Assembly: GCA_050633705.1 (NCBI GenBank)
Contig: JBOEGZ010000004.1
Span: 62,001 to 126,000, forward strand
Source of the DNA: JAJFHI01 sp050633705
GTDB taxonomy: Bacteria; Pseudomonadota; Alphaproteobacteria; Rhizobiales; Hyphomicrobiaceae
Length of the DNA: 64,000 bases
Reading direction: 5' to 3'
Numbering within the stretch: position 1 is the stretch's first letter; the number at the start of each line of letters is the position of its first letter. The notes below the pieces were generated by a model. That model searched no databases. It was given only the letters and a program-made list of their open reading frames with translations, and was not told where the DNA came from. Made by a program: the position numbers and the translations under genes. Shown here piece after piece: positions 16,732-25,909 of this stretch.

Positions 16732-17003
16732 TTAGGGTCTTCTCCCAAGCTAACTAAGAGGCATACTGGCGAACCAGGATGGAACGCAAAGCCTCCGGTT
16801 CTTTTTTAAATTTCCCGAACTATCCCAGTTGACGGCGATTGATGACGCGTGTCACCGATCCGGTTGCCAGATAGCAGTGCTCATAACCATACTCAGCTGA
16901 TAATTCGGCTTCGAACTCCGCAAAAGCGGCGCACGATTTGAATAACGAGCCACATCTGAACACTGGTGATTAACTAACGCCAGTATTAGACTTTCGTAAA
17001 GTA

Positions 17004-17897
17004 CTAAGCGCGCGGATTTTTAGCAAGATTGTCTTCAAGTTTGTGGGCAAACAGGGTGGTAACAACGAAATCGGCAGTTGTTCCGGGGTTGAGACCATCT
17101 GCTTTGAGTGTACGATCAAAGGCCAGAAGCTCTTCAATTTTCTCTGGTTTCACAGTGGGTTGCCACAACGGGCGAAGTTCTTCGGCTTGCCGTTGAACCG
17201 ACGTTGCAGCTTCAGCGCCATGTTTGCGCGCGATATGAGTATCTGGAAATTGAGCTAAATAGTGCATGTGAAGGGTCGAGATAGCGAGCGGCACGTTTTT
17301 TTCTGTGTTGGCCAATGCCGTGCGAAAGGCTGGCAGTCCGAACTCAAATATATCCTGATAGGTATCGATGTATGCCTTGGCGATGCGATCTCGTCCGGCT
17401 GCCTCCTTCATGGCGGTGAGCAAACTTATGTCAGGAAAGGTGTGCACATCATATTTTGAGGTGTTGCCGAGACCACCGGGATTTGCACGCGCGATGGCAG
17501 CGAATGCGTGCTCTGCATCAGAAACGTCAAGCTCTGATAGTGTCACTCTCAATCGGTGTTGCAGGTTGGTTGATTGTGTCGGTGTTGCAGGCGGCGACAT
17601 CGCTGCGAAGGCCAGCGGCGCTGCAAGAAGAACAATGCCGAGATTTGTATTACAACCAGTTGCCCCAAAGCTGGCGTCGACGGCGTTTTCTATGCGTTGC
17701 CCGACACGCAAGCCCGGTGCTGCGATCCAGGGTGTGGCAGCCTGTGCCGCCGCCTCAAAATCTGCAACCGTCATGGCGTGGCCATCTGCATGAATGTGCA
17801 CATTGCCAGGTTTGAGCGCGGATAACTCTTCGCGGCAGGCGGTGAGAAATGCTGACGCAACACTATTTGATGGCAGATGTGGTCTTGGGTTGGTCAT
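17004..17897 (-). CDS. Triphosphoribosyl-dephospho-CoA synthase-like protein (orf7-type, H4MPT/methylofuran cluster)
   Basis: A 297-residue member of the CitG/MdcB family: SALKPGNVHIHADGHAM near the N-terminus and NAVDASFGATGCNTNLGIVLLAAPLAFA, then GGLGNTSKYDVH. CitG uses ATP and dephospho-CoA to make the citrate lyase prosthetic group, but there are no citrate lyase genes here. The family is a constant member of methylotroph H4MPT clusters, so a nucleotide- or ribosyl-transfer step in cofactor synthesis is inferred. The start overlaps the stop of the RimK-like gene by 4 bases. Confidence 0.82.
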   Translation of the reverse strand: MTNPRPHLPSNSVASAFLTACREELSALKPGNVHIHADGHAMTVADFEAAAQAATPWIAAPGLRVGQRIENAVDASFGATGCNTNLGIVLLAAPLAFAAMSPPATPTQSTNLQHRLRVTLSELDVSDAEHAFAAIARANPGGLGNTSKYDVHTFPDISLLTAMKEAAGRDRIAKAYIDTYQDIFEFGLPAFRTALANTEKNVPLAISTLHMHYLAQFPDTHIARKHGAEAATSVQRQAEELRPLWQPTVKPEKIEELLAFDRTLKADGLNPGTTADFVVTTLFAHKLEDNLAKNPRA

Positions 17898-18835
17898 GTT
17901 GGTTGGTGTTGCGTGATTTTGATGTGTCGTTGAACGGCTGTGAGGAAATCGACAGCAAGGCAGGCGGCAATGTTTTGATCGGTCACACTTTGCAATCCCT
18001 TCCAGGCTGGGTTGGAATTAATTTCCAGGACGAGCAATTGTCCGTCGCCGTTGCGTATTAGATCGACCCCAGCATAATCGGCCCCAACCGCTTTTGCTGC
18101 GCGGATGGCAAGTTTCGCCATCTCAGTATCTTGCCAGGGTTCTGGCGAACTGCCTTGAAACACATTGGTCACCCAATCACGCCCAAGACGTTTCATTGAC
18201 GCAATTGCATGGTTCGCCGAGACCAGGACACGCCAGTCGGCAAAGCCTTGGTCAGGTGCTGGTGGAATATAGCGCTGTAAATAATAGACGTTTCCAAGTT
18301 CCTCAGGAGCGGGCAGGTCGGGGGTCTTGGTAATGCGGGTGACGCCGCGACCTTGTGAGCCAAATAGAGGTTTTGAAACGAGGGGCATTTTTTTTTGTGC
18401 ATACGCGATTGCCGCTGTTTGACCTTCAGCTGTTCGTGTTTGCGGTGTCGGGAGATTTGCCCGTTGGAACAAAAAGGTCGCTGTGGATTTGTCAACACAA
18501 CGCTCGATCACGCGCGCCGGGTTCCACACGCGGACGCCTGACGCGGAAAGAGCATGTAGAATGCCAAGTCGTAATGTGATTTGTTCAAGGCTGCCTTTCG
18601 AGACTGAGCGGACGAATACGCCGTCTGGAAGCGCGTCGGCGAAGCCTGGAATATCCAGACCGGTTTTGCTTGCGCTGTCGAAAGCGCATTGGCTTAACGT
18701 TGCGATCACGACCGAAGCACCGAGGGACTCAAGAGCCTCAACAAGGCGGGAGGTATGCCAATCGCCACCATTTTCTTCGACAAACACAGCGACACGGATT
18801 GGCGTATTTTGAGGCGTTCTCCGATCGCTCTCCAT
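17894..18835 (-). CDS. RimK-like ATP-grasp ligase (orf5-type, H4MPT/methylofuran cluster)
   Basis: A 313-residue ATP-grasp protein. The central domain reads VSKPLFGSQGRGVTRI, then ADWRVLV, and GADYAGVDLIRNGDGQLLVLEINSNPAWKGLQ with the metal-binding Glu and Asn. This is the RimK/MptN class, which adds glutamate or similar amino acids to an acceptor carboxylate. In methanogens MptN adds glutamate to H4MPT; here polyglutamylation of methylofuran or H4MPT is the likely task. It lies 3 bases after mch and overlaps the CitG-like gene. Confidence 0.82.
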   Translation of the reverse strand: MESDRRTPQNTPIRVAVFVEENGGDWHTSRLVEALESLGASVVIATLSQCAFDSASKTGLDIPGFADALPDGVFVRSVSKGSLEQITLRLGILHALSASGVRVWNPARVIERCVDKSTATFLFQRANLPTPQTRTAEGQTAAIAYAQKKMPLVSKPLFGSQGRGVTRITKTPDLPAPEELGNVYYLQRYIPPAPDQGFADWRVLVSANHAIASMKRLGRDWVTNVFQGSSPEPWQDTEMAKLAIRAAKAVGADYAGVDLIRNGDGQLLVLEINSNPAWKGLQSVTDQNIAACLAVDFLTAVQRHIKITQHQPT

Positions 18836-18838
18836 GCG

Positions 18839-19840
18839 TTACGATCCGAAGCTTTTATCGATGAGTTCGGGTGATATTTTGCCGCCGAAAAACGTGGCGC
18901 CACTGTTCAAATTTGTGACGGCGACTTTGGCCGGGCTGAACAACATTGGGTCGATTTTATAAAAATCGCCATCTACGGATTTGAAAACATCAGCAAAGGG
19001 TTGACCAAATGCAGATGAGGCGCTGGACGGCAGATCTGCGGCGAGTTTCTCAGCGTTCGCATCGCTTCCACGAACAAACAACTGTACACGGCCAGCATAG
19101 ATGATCGCATCGTTGGTGCGTCCCATTGCGCTGATAAAGTCTGGAGTTGGTGGACTAAGAGGCGCTGAGCCGTTGCCATCAACAATGTCTGACAGCGCAA
19201 ATCCTAATTCGTGAGCTTTGTGCAGTGCGACTTCTAACACGCGGGCGACGATCTGGGCGCCGCCTGCAAGACTGCCGGTCGGAGCATAAAGGATCGTGAG
19301 GTTTTCTGGTTTGATCAGGCAATCGTCAGCGACGCTTTCAACCACAGCCGTGGGTGGGGGTGAGCCTCCCTCGATGACGAGCGTTGCAGAAGGAAAGGCG
19401 TCGACATAGCCAAGTTCGCCAAACAACTTTTCCTTCCTTGACAAGGCACGCGCTGGCCCAGAGCCCACTGCGAAAAAGCCCGAGGCTTTGTCCTGCAAAG
19501 TCCAGCCACCATACTGACTTGCCAAACAGGAAATGACGGGATTGCAAGAGGATACATTCACAGCCCATGGCCAATTTTCAAGGCCGGAGGTTGGCTCAAT
19601 ACTGACCTTGCCAAGACCACCCATGCAGATTTCGCCAAGACGCCGACCAGCTTCCAGGCCACCGACAGCTTTGGCACCCAAATCGATCAACCTCTCTCCG
19701 GCTTCACCGCGTGAAATATTTATCTGCAAAGCATCAGCATCGTCGACGAGTTGTTCAACAAGTTGTGCCGCGCGTTTGTTGACACTGACTTTGACACCGG
19801 AGAATGCGGATTGCTCGCTGACCTTTTCGGTTTCTGTCAT
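18839..19840 (-). CDS. mch: Methenyl-H4MPT cyclohydrolase
   Basis: A 333-residue cytoplasmic enzyme that hydrolyses methenyl-H4MPT to N5-formyl-H4MPT. The sequence shows the Mch hallmarks AGRRLGEICMGGLGKV, WPWAVNVSSCNPVISCLASQYGGWTL, AVGSGPARALS and ILYAPTGSLAGGAQIVARVLEVALHK. Length fits the family. Its ATG overlaps the stop of the upstream ATP-grasp gene (ATGA). It works directly after MtdB, encoded two genes upstream. Confidence 0.96.
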   Translation of the reverse strand: MTETEKVSEQSAFSGVKVSVNKRAAQLVEQLVDDADALQINISRGEAGERLIDLGAKAVGGLEAGRRLGEICMGGLGKVSIEPTSGLENWPWAVNVSSCNPVISCLASQYGGWTLQDKASGFFAVGSGPARALSRKEKLFGELGYVDAFPSATLVIEGGSPPPTAVVESVADDCLIKPENLTILYAPTGSLAGGAQIVARVLEVALHKAHELGFALSDIVDGNGSAPLSPPTPDFISAMGRTNDAIIYAGRVQLFVRGSDANAEKLAADLPSSASSAFGQPFADVFKSVDGDFYKIDPMLFSPAKVAVTNLNSGATFFGGKISPELIDKSFGS

Positions 19841-21000
19841 TCGGGTTGAGCCTCCGTTTTTTCTTTATTATATATCATGTCGCAAAGCTCACCCAAGCGT
19901 GTTTGGCAGAGCTTTTTTGCAGCCTTTGGCGCATCAGCCTGGGCGGTAATTGTGGCAATTGGACCTTGTCGCGGGATTTTCGTGCCGACCGATGGGCGAT
20001 CGCAGCACCATGCCGGCCACGACAAGTCTTTTATCGATACGGGGCCATGATCAGCGTAAAGGTAGCTACTCGCTCGTGACGTATTCGTTTTTGATGGCAC
20101 GAGAGTGTGTGTTGATGCGCCTTGGCAGGTGCGGATGTGTGCAGTTAACAGATCACCGGTGTTGGTTTCAAAAAGGTCGAGTGTTGCGCTGGGACGCGGG
20201 TTGACTTCAATAAGATGAGCCGTTTGGTCCTCGGTTGCGATGTAGTCCAATGCAACCAGACCCTGTAGTTGGAATTCTAAGGATAGTTTCTCCGCATTTC
20301 GAGAAATGGCATCGGACATATCATCTGATAATTCAATCGGACCAACGCCGCCTCCAAATCGAAATGTTTGGTGTTCGGTTGGCGTGCACCATTGTTCGCT
20401 AAACCCGATCACGTCGCAGCGGCCTTGGGCTCCATTGGCCAGACATAACGCTGAAATTGATCGACCTTGAATGTAGCCTTGAACGTAAGTATTGGGGTGG
20501 CTTGGGTCAGCTGTTGCGGCATCAGAGATGTGCCCTCCGCCAGTTGCACCAATGTGTTTTCTCAGCCATCTTCGCGTTGATCCATTAGGGGGGGCGTTGG
20601 CAACGGGCGGTGTCGGAATTTGATGTTTGGTCAGTGCATCGTGTAAGTGAAACGGATTTTTACAAGCCCGCACGGTGTCGGAGCTGCAGCCGAGAAGTTT
20701 AAAATTTTTTGCAAGCGTTGCAATCAATCTCGGTTTATCTTCAAATCCCGACCCTAAGACCAGCCCAACTAACGAAGATGTGGCTTCTTCGGTTAAGTCA
20801 CGCAATGCAGGCAGTAAAGTTTTGGCGCGAAATCCGTGCTGAAACGCACCAGGCAGCACGCGAATTTTATCGGCCACCTGGCGTGTGTCGACGTCGCCAA
20901 AAGCGTCGACCACTAGGGGACGCAATCCAGCGCGTCGTGCCGACGTTGCTAGTGCGCGGCCCGAGAAACTTGCAATCAAAATTGAAGCGGGCGACGTCAC
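19837..21000 (-). CDS. ATP-grasp protein (orfY-type, H4MPT/methylofuran cluster)
   Basis: A 387-residue protein with an N-terminal preATP-grasp part (LIASFSGRALATSARRAGLRPLVVDAFGD), a central ATP-grasp region (GGGHISDA, YVQGYIQGRSISALCLANG) and the C-terminal GLVALDYIATEDQTAHLIEVNPRPSATLDLFE, with the metal-ligand Glu and Asn. Start is GTG 21000 after an AGGAAGAGG site. Methylotroph clusters hold such a gene between mtdB and mch. A ligase step like methanogen MfnD (glutamate addition to tyramine or tyrosine) is an attractive guess, not proven. Confidence 0.8.
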   Translation of the reverse strand: MTSPASILIASFSGRALATSARRAGLRPLVVDAFGDVDTRQVADKIRVLPGAFQHGFRAKTLLPALRDLTEEATSSLVGLVLGSGFEDKPRLIATLAKNFKLLGCSSDTVRACKNPFHLHDALTKHQIPTPPVANAPPNGSTRRWLRKHIGATGGGHISDAATADPSHPNTYVQGYIQGRSISALCLANGAQGRCDVIGFSEQWCTPTEHQTFRFGGGVGPIELSDDMSDAISRNAEKLSLEFQLQGLVALDYIATEDQTAHLIEVNPRPSATLDLFETNTGDLLTAHIRTCQGASTHTLVPSKTNTSRASSYLYADHGPVSIKDLSWPAWCCDRPSVGTKIPRQGPIATITAQADAPKAAKKLCQTRLGELCDMIYNKEKTEAQPE

Positions 21001-21039
21001 ATCGCGTTCCTCTTCCTTGCGAATGGAGGCAATGAATGA

Positions 21040-21942
21040 TTAGGACACGAGTGATCGCGCGAATTCGAAGGCATGGCGAAAGTCCAGGTGTTGAGGTTTG
21101 TCAGCGCCGATCATGCGTTTGAACAGTCCGGATTCTGTTTTGTATTTGATATCGCCAATTGCAAGGGGACCAACACCTGTTGTAATCTTGCAGCCTGGTA
21201 GAATGTCACCGTTCATAAACATCTCCATGCCTTCGACGCCGGTTGGAGGTACGGCATTGACATCAGCTGTGACGAGCAGATTTTTTGCTGATTGCAAATT
21301 TTCGGTGCTTAACACTTGAACGCCTGCAGCAGCAGCACAGAAGATGACTTCGGCATTTGCAATGATTTCGTTTTTCTGCTCGTTTGTTTCGCCCATCACC
21401 GATTCCAGATCGACACCGAATCGCTCCTTGGAAATAGCCGCTGCTTTGTAGCAGCGCTCAATTCCACGGTGTGCAACCAGTTGGACTTTTGCACCTTCCA
21501 AGGCGGAGATGACTGAAGAGGCAAAGCCGACAACTCCGGTGGCGCCAAAAATAGCAACACGGGTGTCTTTCCAAGTACGGTTGAATTTGTTTTCGAGAAC
21601 TTTTTCAACGCACGCCACCATCGCAGCAGCAGTTGTGAAGGATCCAGCTGGATCGGCAAAAACGGAAAGTTCGAAAGGTGGCACAAGCGCCTGCTTGGCC
21701 GCCGTCATCATGTCGAGAGCGAGAAGCGCATCTTTCCCGCCAATGAAAACTCCAGTTCGAACACCATCGTTGGGGGGACGAGAAAAAATAGCGTCTTGCA
21801 CGAGGCCGGTGACTTCGCCCAATTCGACGCTGGTGTAGGGGACGATGACCTGATAGCCGGCATCAGCAGCCATGTTTACGTCGAATGGGCTGGTATGTTT
21901 CGTCGGCGCAAGCATATGCAAGATCGGCGTAGCAGTGCTCAT
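21040..21942 (-). CDS. mtdB: NAD(P)-dependent methylene-H4MPT dehydrogenase
   Basis: A 300-residue enzyme that oxidises methylene-H4MPT to methenyl-H4MPT with NAD(P)+. The N-terminal SPFDVNMAADAGYQVIVPYTSV and FIGGKD are typical of MtdA/MtdB; the Rossmann motif is AIFGATGVVGFASS, and DVNAVPPTGVEGME is a conserved loop. The context (mptG upstream, mch downstream) favours MtdB over the folate-active paralogue MtdA. A GAGGGA ribosome site precedes ATG 21942. It lies 42 bases after mptG in the same transcription direction. Confidence 0.95.
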   Translation of the reverse strand: MSTATPILHMLAPTKHTSPFDVNMAADAGYQVIVPYTSVELGEVTGLVQDAIFSRPPNDGVRTGVFIGGKDALLALDMMTAAKQALVPPFELSVFADPAGSFTTAAAMVACVEKVLENKFNRTWKDTRVAIFGATGVVGFASSVISALEGAKVQLVAHRGIERCYKAAAISKERFGVDLESVMGETNEQKNEIIANAEVIFCAAAAGVQVLSTENLQSAKNLLVTADVNAVPPTGVEGMEMFMNGDILPGCKITTGVGPLAIGDIKYKTESGLFKRMIGADKPQHLDFRHAFEFARSLVS

Positions 21943-21984
21943 GAAAATTCCCTCAGGTTCTTATTTTTTGTTTTAAAACTGTTT

Positions 21985-22980
21985 TTATGGGTTGGGGGCG
22001 ACTGCCTGCTTGGTCACAATACGAGCACCGTCATTGCGTCCGGCAACGACAAACAGCTCTAAACCTTCAGACTTGGCGTCTTCAACGAAAGTATAATAAA
22101 GCGAGTTTGCTTCAGAAGTCGAGGGTGCAAATGCAAATCCTGTCGGTCCCCACGAACTTTGGCCAATTCCGACGGCACCAGCCTCCTGCAATCGTTCGAT
22201 CAAAGCGCCAACTTTAGGGTTGGTCCAGGGGCTGCCGTTTTGGGCGACGGAGAATTGTCGTCCGACAATGCTTTGGATCTCGGTCACGGCCTGACCGAAA
22301 GCAGAAATATCGCGTTCGATAAGACCCGGCATCAATTGCATAAGGACCAAATGGCAAATGCGCGCAAAATCCGCTTCCGGAAGGGGCGGAAGTGTCGCGA
22401 ACGCATGCTGTTCATTTGATCCGTACACGCCTTTAGAATGGGGATCGAGAACAAGAAGAACGCGCCAATTCTCGGGGAAGTTTGTCTGCATCAAGATGGG
22501 CGGCGCTTTTGAGAGGGGACCTCGGCCACCTTCGACAATGAAGCCTCCACGATCAAATGCTGCAATGCCGATGGCTGATCGGCCTCCGCGGTTAAGCATT
22601 ATTGCAAGCTCTGTGGCGGAGTAGTCTTGGTTTTCTAGCTGTACAATTGCCTTGGCGAGCGTGATCGCCAGTTGTGTACCGGAGCCGAGACCCGAATGGG
22701 CCGGGATGAGGTCTTCAACGTGAACGCGGTAATTGTTTTCAAGACCAAGAAGCGGGCGCAGCTTGGCGATTGTCTGAGTGATACGACGGGTTTCTTGTTG
22801 CCTGCCAATGACCTCAGTTTTTGTACTTTTTTGTACCGAAATCTGGGTGCAAGGTTTTTCTAACGACAGGCCAATGCCGCCAAACTTACGTCCGAACGCA
22901 CTGCTGAGATCGAGAAAGCCCATGTGCAAACGGGCTGGAGCAACAACGTGGACAACGCTTTGATCTGAAGTCGTTGACAT
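21985..22980 (-). CDS. mptG: Beta-ribofuranosylaminobenzene 5'-phosphate synthase
   Basis: A 331-residue GHMP-kinase-fold protein. It joins para-aminobenzoate (or 4-hydroxybenzoate in archaea) to phosphoribosyl pyrophosphate in the first committed step of H4MPT synthesis. Visible motifs are APARLHMGFLDLSSAFGRKFGGIGLSLE, IPAHSGLGSGTQLAITLAKAI with the GHMP glycine-rich loop, RSAIGIAAFDRGGFIVEGG and VGIGQSSWGPTGFAF. It is the first gene of the minus-strand H4MPT operon (orf4 position in M. extorquens, as I recall) and diverges from the carbinolamine dehydratase gene. Confidence 0.93.
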   Translation of the reverse strand: MSTTSDQSVVHVVAPARLHMGFLDLSSAFGRKFGGIGLSLEKPCTQISVQKSTKTEVIGRQQETRRITQTIAKLRPLLGLENNYRVHVEDLIPAHSGLGSGTQLAITLAKAIVQLENQDYSATELAIMLNRGGRSAIGIAAFDRGGFIVEGGRGPLSKAPPILMQTNFPENWRVLLVLDPHSKGVYGSNEQHAFATLPPLPEADFARICHLVLMQLMPGLIERDISAFGQAVTEIQSIVGRQFSVAQNGSPWTNPKVGALIERLQEAGAVGIGQSSWGPTGFAFAPSTSEANSLYYTFVEDAKSEGLELFVVAGRNDGARIVTKQAVAPNP

Positions 22981-23073
22981 TGATGCAGAGGTCCTCGCAG
23001 GTTTTGTGCAATAAGAAAATGCCGCGTATCTGTAATAAGGCTTAGTCTCTACGATAGCAGGAAAGAGAGCAAT

Positions 23074-23451
23074 ATGAACGCCGATAAAGAAATGCCAATG
23101 GCTGAAAAGGATGTCGCTGCCTGGCTTGCCAAAAATTTACCGAAATGGCGTTTGGAGGAGGGTTGGGTTCGCCGGACGTACAAGACAAACAGCTGGAAGG
23201 GAACGTTGATGGTGATTAACACCGTTGGACATTTGGCGGAAGCTGCTTGGCATCATCCCGATATCACGGCGTCATATGCTTGGGTTGAAGTTCGTCTGCA
23301 AACGCATTCGGCAAAAGGCATTACGGGTAAAGACCTGGAATTGGCGACAAAGATTGAAGAGGTCGTCCAATGGCAGCCAGGACGTGGCGATGGAGCCTTG
23401 GAGGGCACGCCGGAGAGTGATCAGCGCTTTGCCTACATCAAGTATGATTGA
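23074..23451 (+). CDS. Pterin-4a-carbinolamine dehydratase family protein
   Basis: A 125-residue protein with the core motif EAAWHHPDI and WVEVRLQTHSAKGITGKDLELATKIEEV, the His cluster and helix of the PCD/DCoH fold. The classic reaction is dehydration of 4a-hydroxytetrahydropterin after aromatic hydroxylation. No phenylalanine hydroxylase is seen here. Its position divergent from mptG and 14 bases before folK suggests service in pterin or H4MPT metabolism. The C-terminal tail past the fold is about 15 residues longer than usual. Confidence 0.88.
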   Translation: MNADKEMPMAEKDVAAWLAKNLPKWRLEEGWVRRTYKTNSWKGTLMVINTVGHLAEAAWHHPDITASYAWVEVRLQTHSAKGITGKDLELATKIEEVVQWQPGRGDGALEGTPESDQRFAYIKYD

Positions 23452-23465
23452 TTGGATCTACTTGA

Positions 23466-23972
23466 ATGGCTGAAGAGCAAAAAGCATTTGATGCAGTGAT
23501 CGCGCTTGGATCGAATATCGGTGATAAATTTTCCAATATGAGCCGTGCGATTGAAATTTTGACCAGGCGCGGCGACATTCAAGTTGTAAAGAGGTCGCGT
23601 GATTTCAAAACGCCGCCATGGGGCAAGACAGATCAAGATTGGTTTGCCAATGGTGCACTGAGTGTCGCAACTGGACTTTCACCACGCCACCTTTTGGATC
23701 GCTGTCAATCCGTTGAGCGTGAAATGGGTCGCACGCTTATTGAGAAGTGGGGGCCGCGTGTGATTGATCTCGACATCCTTGTGTTTGGAGACTTGGTTGT
23801 CGATGAACAGGATTTGCAAATTCCCCATCCCTTTCTAACTGAGCGGGGTTTCGTGCTTGCACCGATGGCAGACGTCGCGCCAGAATTCATTGTTAAAGGC
23901 CAGACCATTTCTCAATGGCTTGAAATGGTTGACCTCACAGGGATTAAAGCTGTTGGTCTTTCCAAGACATAA
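23466..23972 (+). CDS. folK: 2-amino-4-hydroxy-6-hydroxymethyldihydropteridine pyrophosphokinase
   Basis: A 168-residue enzyme that pyrophosphorylates 6-hydroxymethyldihydropterin before coupling to an aminobenzoate moiety. Motifs seen are ALGSNIGDKFSNM, RSRDFKTPPWGKTDQDWFANG, and GPRVIDLDILVFGD followed by IPHPFLTERGFVLAPMADVAP. Length matches HPPK. It follows the dehydratase by 14 bases in an apparent two-gene operon and is closed by the terminator at 24031-24068. Confidence 0.95.
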   Translation: MAEEQKAFDAVIALGSNIGDKFSNMSRAIEILTRRGDIQVVKRSRDFKTPPWGKTDQDWFANGALSVATGLSPRHLLDRCQSVEREMGRTLIEKWGPRVIDLDILVFGDLVVDEQDLQIPHPFLTERGFVLAPMADVAPEFIVKGQTISQWLEMVDLTGIKAVGLSKT

Positions 23973-24030
23973 AATTTTGATTGTGAATTTTTAAATTTGA
24001 GTTGTGATTTCTGAAATAAATTGGGCAAAA

Positions 24031-24068
24031 AAATTGCGCCGTAGCCTTGAGGGGCTGCGGCGCAATTT
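24031..24068. terminator. Long intrinsic terminator between folK and cytochrome c
   Basis: AAATTGCGCCGTAGCC and its near-perfect complement GGCTGCGGCGCAATTT make a stem of 16 pairs with one mismatch around a 6-base loop. A-rich on one side and T-rich on the other, it can stop transcription from both directions and serves the convergent folK and cytochrome c genes. Confidence 0.8.
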
Positions 24069-24163
24069 GATGTCGAGTTACCTTTAAGCAGGAAAACCTT
24101 TATGTCCGAATATGGATGTCGGCGCGTGCACCAGCACTCGTCACGTTCGGTGTCCGGCTTCGA

Positions 24164-24550
24164 TTACTTGTTTTCCGTACCGTCTGCTGCAAAGGTGGAC
24201 AGATAAGCAATGAGATTGTCACGGTCTTTTTGTTTCTTAAGACCAGCAAAAATCATTTTGGTTTTAGGAACTTTATCCTTTGGTTTGGCTAGAAACTCTG
24301 CAAGCGTTGCGGCGTCCCAAGTGAGACCTGATTCAGCCATTGCTTTTGAATATTTAAAGCCTTCAGTTTTACCTGCAGCGCGTCCCAAAATGCCATTAAG
24401 CTCTGGACCGATTAGGTGCTTTGCACCTGGGCCGATCTTGTGACAGGCTTTGCACTTTTTGAATACTTTCTTACCTTTGGCAGCATCTTGGGCGTGCGAA
24501 ACGACCGGCATTGCTACAAGCATTGATGCAGCTAGAATCCACTTCAACAT
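24164..24550 (-). CDS. Periplasmic class I cytochrome c (c2/c550-like)
   Basis: A 128-residue protein with a signal peptide ending at SHA-QD (residue 20), one heme site Cys33-Lys-Ala-Cys36-His37 and a probable axial Met99 (TKMIFAG). The rest is the compact class I fold (IGPELNGILGR, YLSTFA). It would carry electrons in the periplasm. The specific MDH cytochrome cL is larger, so this is more likely the secondary carrier (cH-like) or a general c2. It is monocistronic, preceded by an AGGAAA ribosome site, between folK and the pqq genes. Confidence 0.9.
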   Translation of the reverse strand: MLKWILAASMLVAMPVVSHAQDAAKGKKVFKKCKACHKIGPGAKHLIGPELNGILGRAAGKTEGFKYSKAMAESGLTWDAATLAEFLAKPKDKVPKTKMIFAGLKKQKDRDNLIAYLSTFAADGTENK

Positions 24551-24772
24551 TTAACACTTTCCTCCGTTCGGACGTAAATCATAATATTCGTGATCCCTGG
24601 CGCAGATGATTTAATCTAACAAGCCAATGTGGCAAGCTTTTTCTGAACTGGGTGTGAATTGACCGCACATTGATGATTTAGAGCGACACATTAGACAACA
24701 CCCTTTCCAAAGTGTTGTTAATTGTCACGGAAAGATCAAGTTTATTGGGTTTTTCCTCAAAATTGGAGCGAT

Positions 24773-25909
24773 TTACTTCGCCCCACCCATCCGACGGTAA
24801 ATGAATTCAGGCGCTGGTTTGTGAGATTCCTCTTCAGCGACTTTCGCCCAATCGGTATGCAAAGGAGATTTTGAGCAGGCTGGATCGGTGTTGGCCGCAT
24901 CACCTGTTAGTGCATAAGCCTGACATCGACATCCCCCATAATCGATGTCACGGCGGTCACAAGAACGGCACAGCTCAGGCATCCAATCTGTGCCCCGATA
25001 TTTGTTGAAGGCTTGTCCTTCAAGCCAGATCTCAGAAAGCGGACGATCATTCACGTTGTCGAATTTGAGACCGGGCAACGATTCTGCGGCATGACAGGGG
25101 AGGACTTTGCCGGACGGGGTGATGTTCATGATGCCCTGGCCCCAACCGCCCATGCATGGTTTGGGATATTTCGCGTAGTAATCTGGAACGACGAAATCGA
25201 TCACAAGGATTCCTTTGAGACGCTCGCGGGCTTCGTCGACGATCTTGGCTGTTTTCATAAATGCTTCGCGCGTTGGCATAAGTGCTGCACGGTTTTTTAG
25301 GGCCCAGGCGTAGTACTGGATGTGGGCCACTTCCAAACGACCCGCGCCAACATCAATGGCGTATTGAATAATGGCTTCTAAATTTTCGATGTTCTGGCGA
25401 TGTAGAGGTGCATTGATCGTCAGCGGCATCTCGAGTTCATGCACCCATTTGGTGACTTCAAGCTTTTTGGCGCTGGCACCTTTGTAACCACCAATGCGTT
25501 CGGCATTGGCTGTGTCTGCGTCTTGAATGGAAAGTTGAACGTGATCGAGACCGCGTTTTTGCAGTTCGCTAAGGCGCTCTTTTTTAAGCAAGACACCGGC
25601 TGTAATGAGGTTGGTGTAAAGACCGGCAGTTGCTGCGGCCTCGACAATCTCTTCTAGGTCTTTGCGTGCGGTTGGTTCGCCACCGGACAAATGAAGTTGC
25701 AAAATGCCCATCTCACCGGCTTGGGTGAGAACGTTCTTCCATTGTTCGGTTGTCATTTCTTGATTGACGCGTTCCATCTCAAGTGGGTTTGAGCAATACG
25801 CGCATTGCAGAGGACACCTATGCGTCAATTCTGCAAGGAGGCCAACGGGAGAACGAGGGCAAAGTGTTTCGTCTTCCGCGGCGGATTTGATGGGGGCGGT
25901 TTCATTCAT
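24773..25909 (-). CDS. pqqE: PqqA peptide cyclase (radical SAM)
   Basis: A 378-residue radical SAM enzyme that forms the Glu-Tyr carbon-carbon bond in PqqA. The [4Fe-4S] site is Cys32-x3-Cys36-x2-Cys39 in THRCPLQCAYCSNP. The C-terminal SPASM region has CMGGWGQGIMNITPSGKVLPCH and the cysteine set in LCRSCDRRDIDYGGCRCQAY. Length is typical. Its ATG overlaps the pqqD stop (ATGA). No gene follows within 220 bases downstream. Confidence 0.97.
   Translation of the reverse strand: MNETAPIKSAAEDETLCPRSPVGLLAELTHRCPLQCAYCSNPLEMERVNQEMTTEQWKNVLTQAGEMGILQLHLSGGEPTARKDLEEIVEAAATAGLYTNLITAGVLLKKERLSELQKRGLDHVQLSIQDADTANAERIGGYKGASAKKLEVTKWVHELEMPLTINAPLHRQNIENLEAIIQYAIDVGAGRLEVAHIQYYAWALKNRAALMPTREAFMKTAKIVDEARERLKGILVIDFVVPDYYAKYPKPCMGGWGQGIMNITPSGKVLPCHAAESLPGLKFDNVNDRPLSEIWLEGQAFNKYRGTDWMPELCRSCDRRDIDYGGCRCQAYALTGDAANTDPACSKSPLHTDWAKVAEEESHKPAPEFIYRRMGGAK

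Noticed and set aside
16198..16809. Plus-strand 203-residue frame
   Set aside because: Antisense to fae over almost its full length; fae is certain by motif and length.
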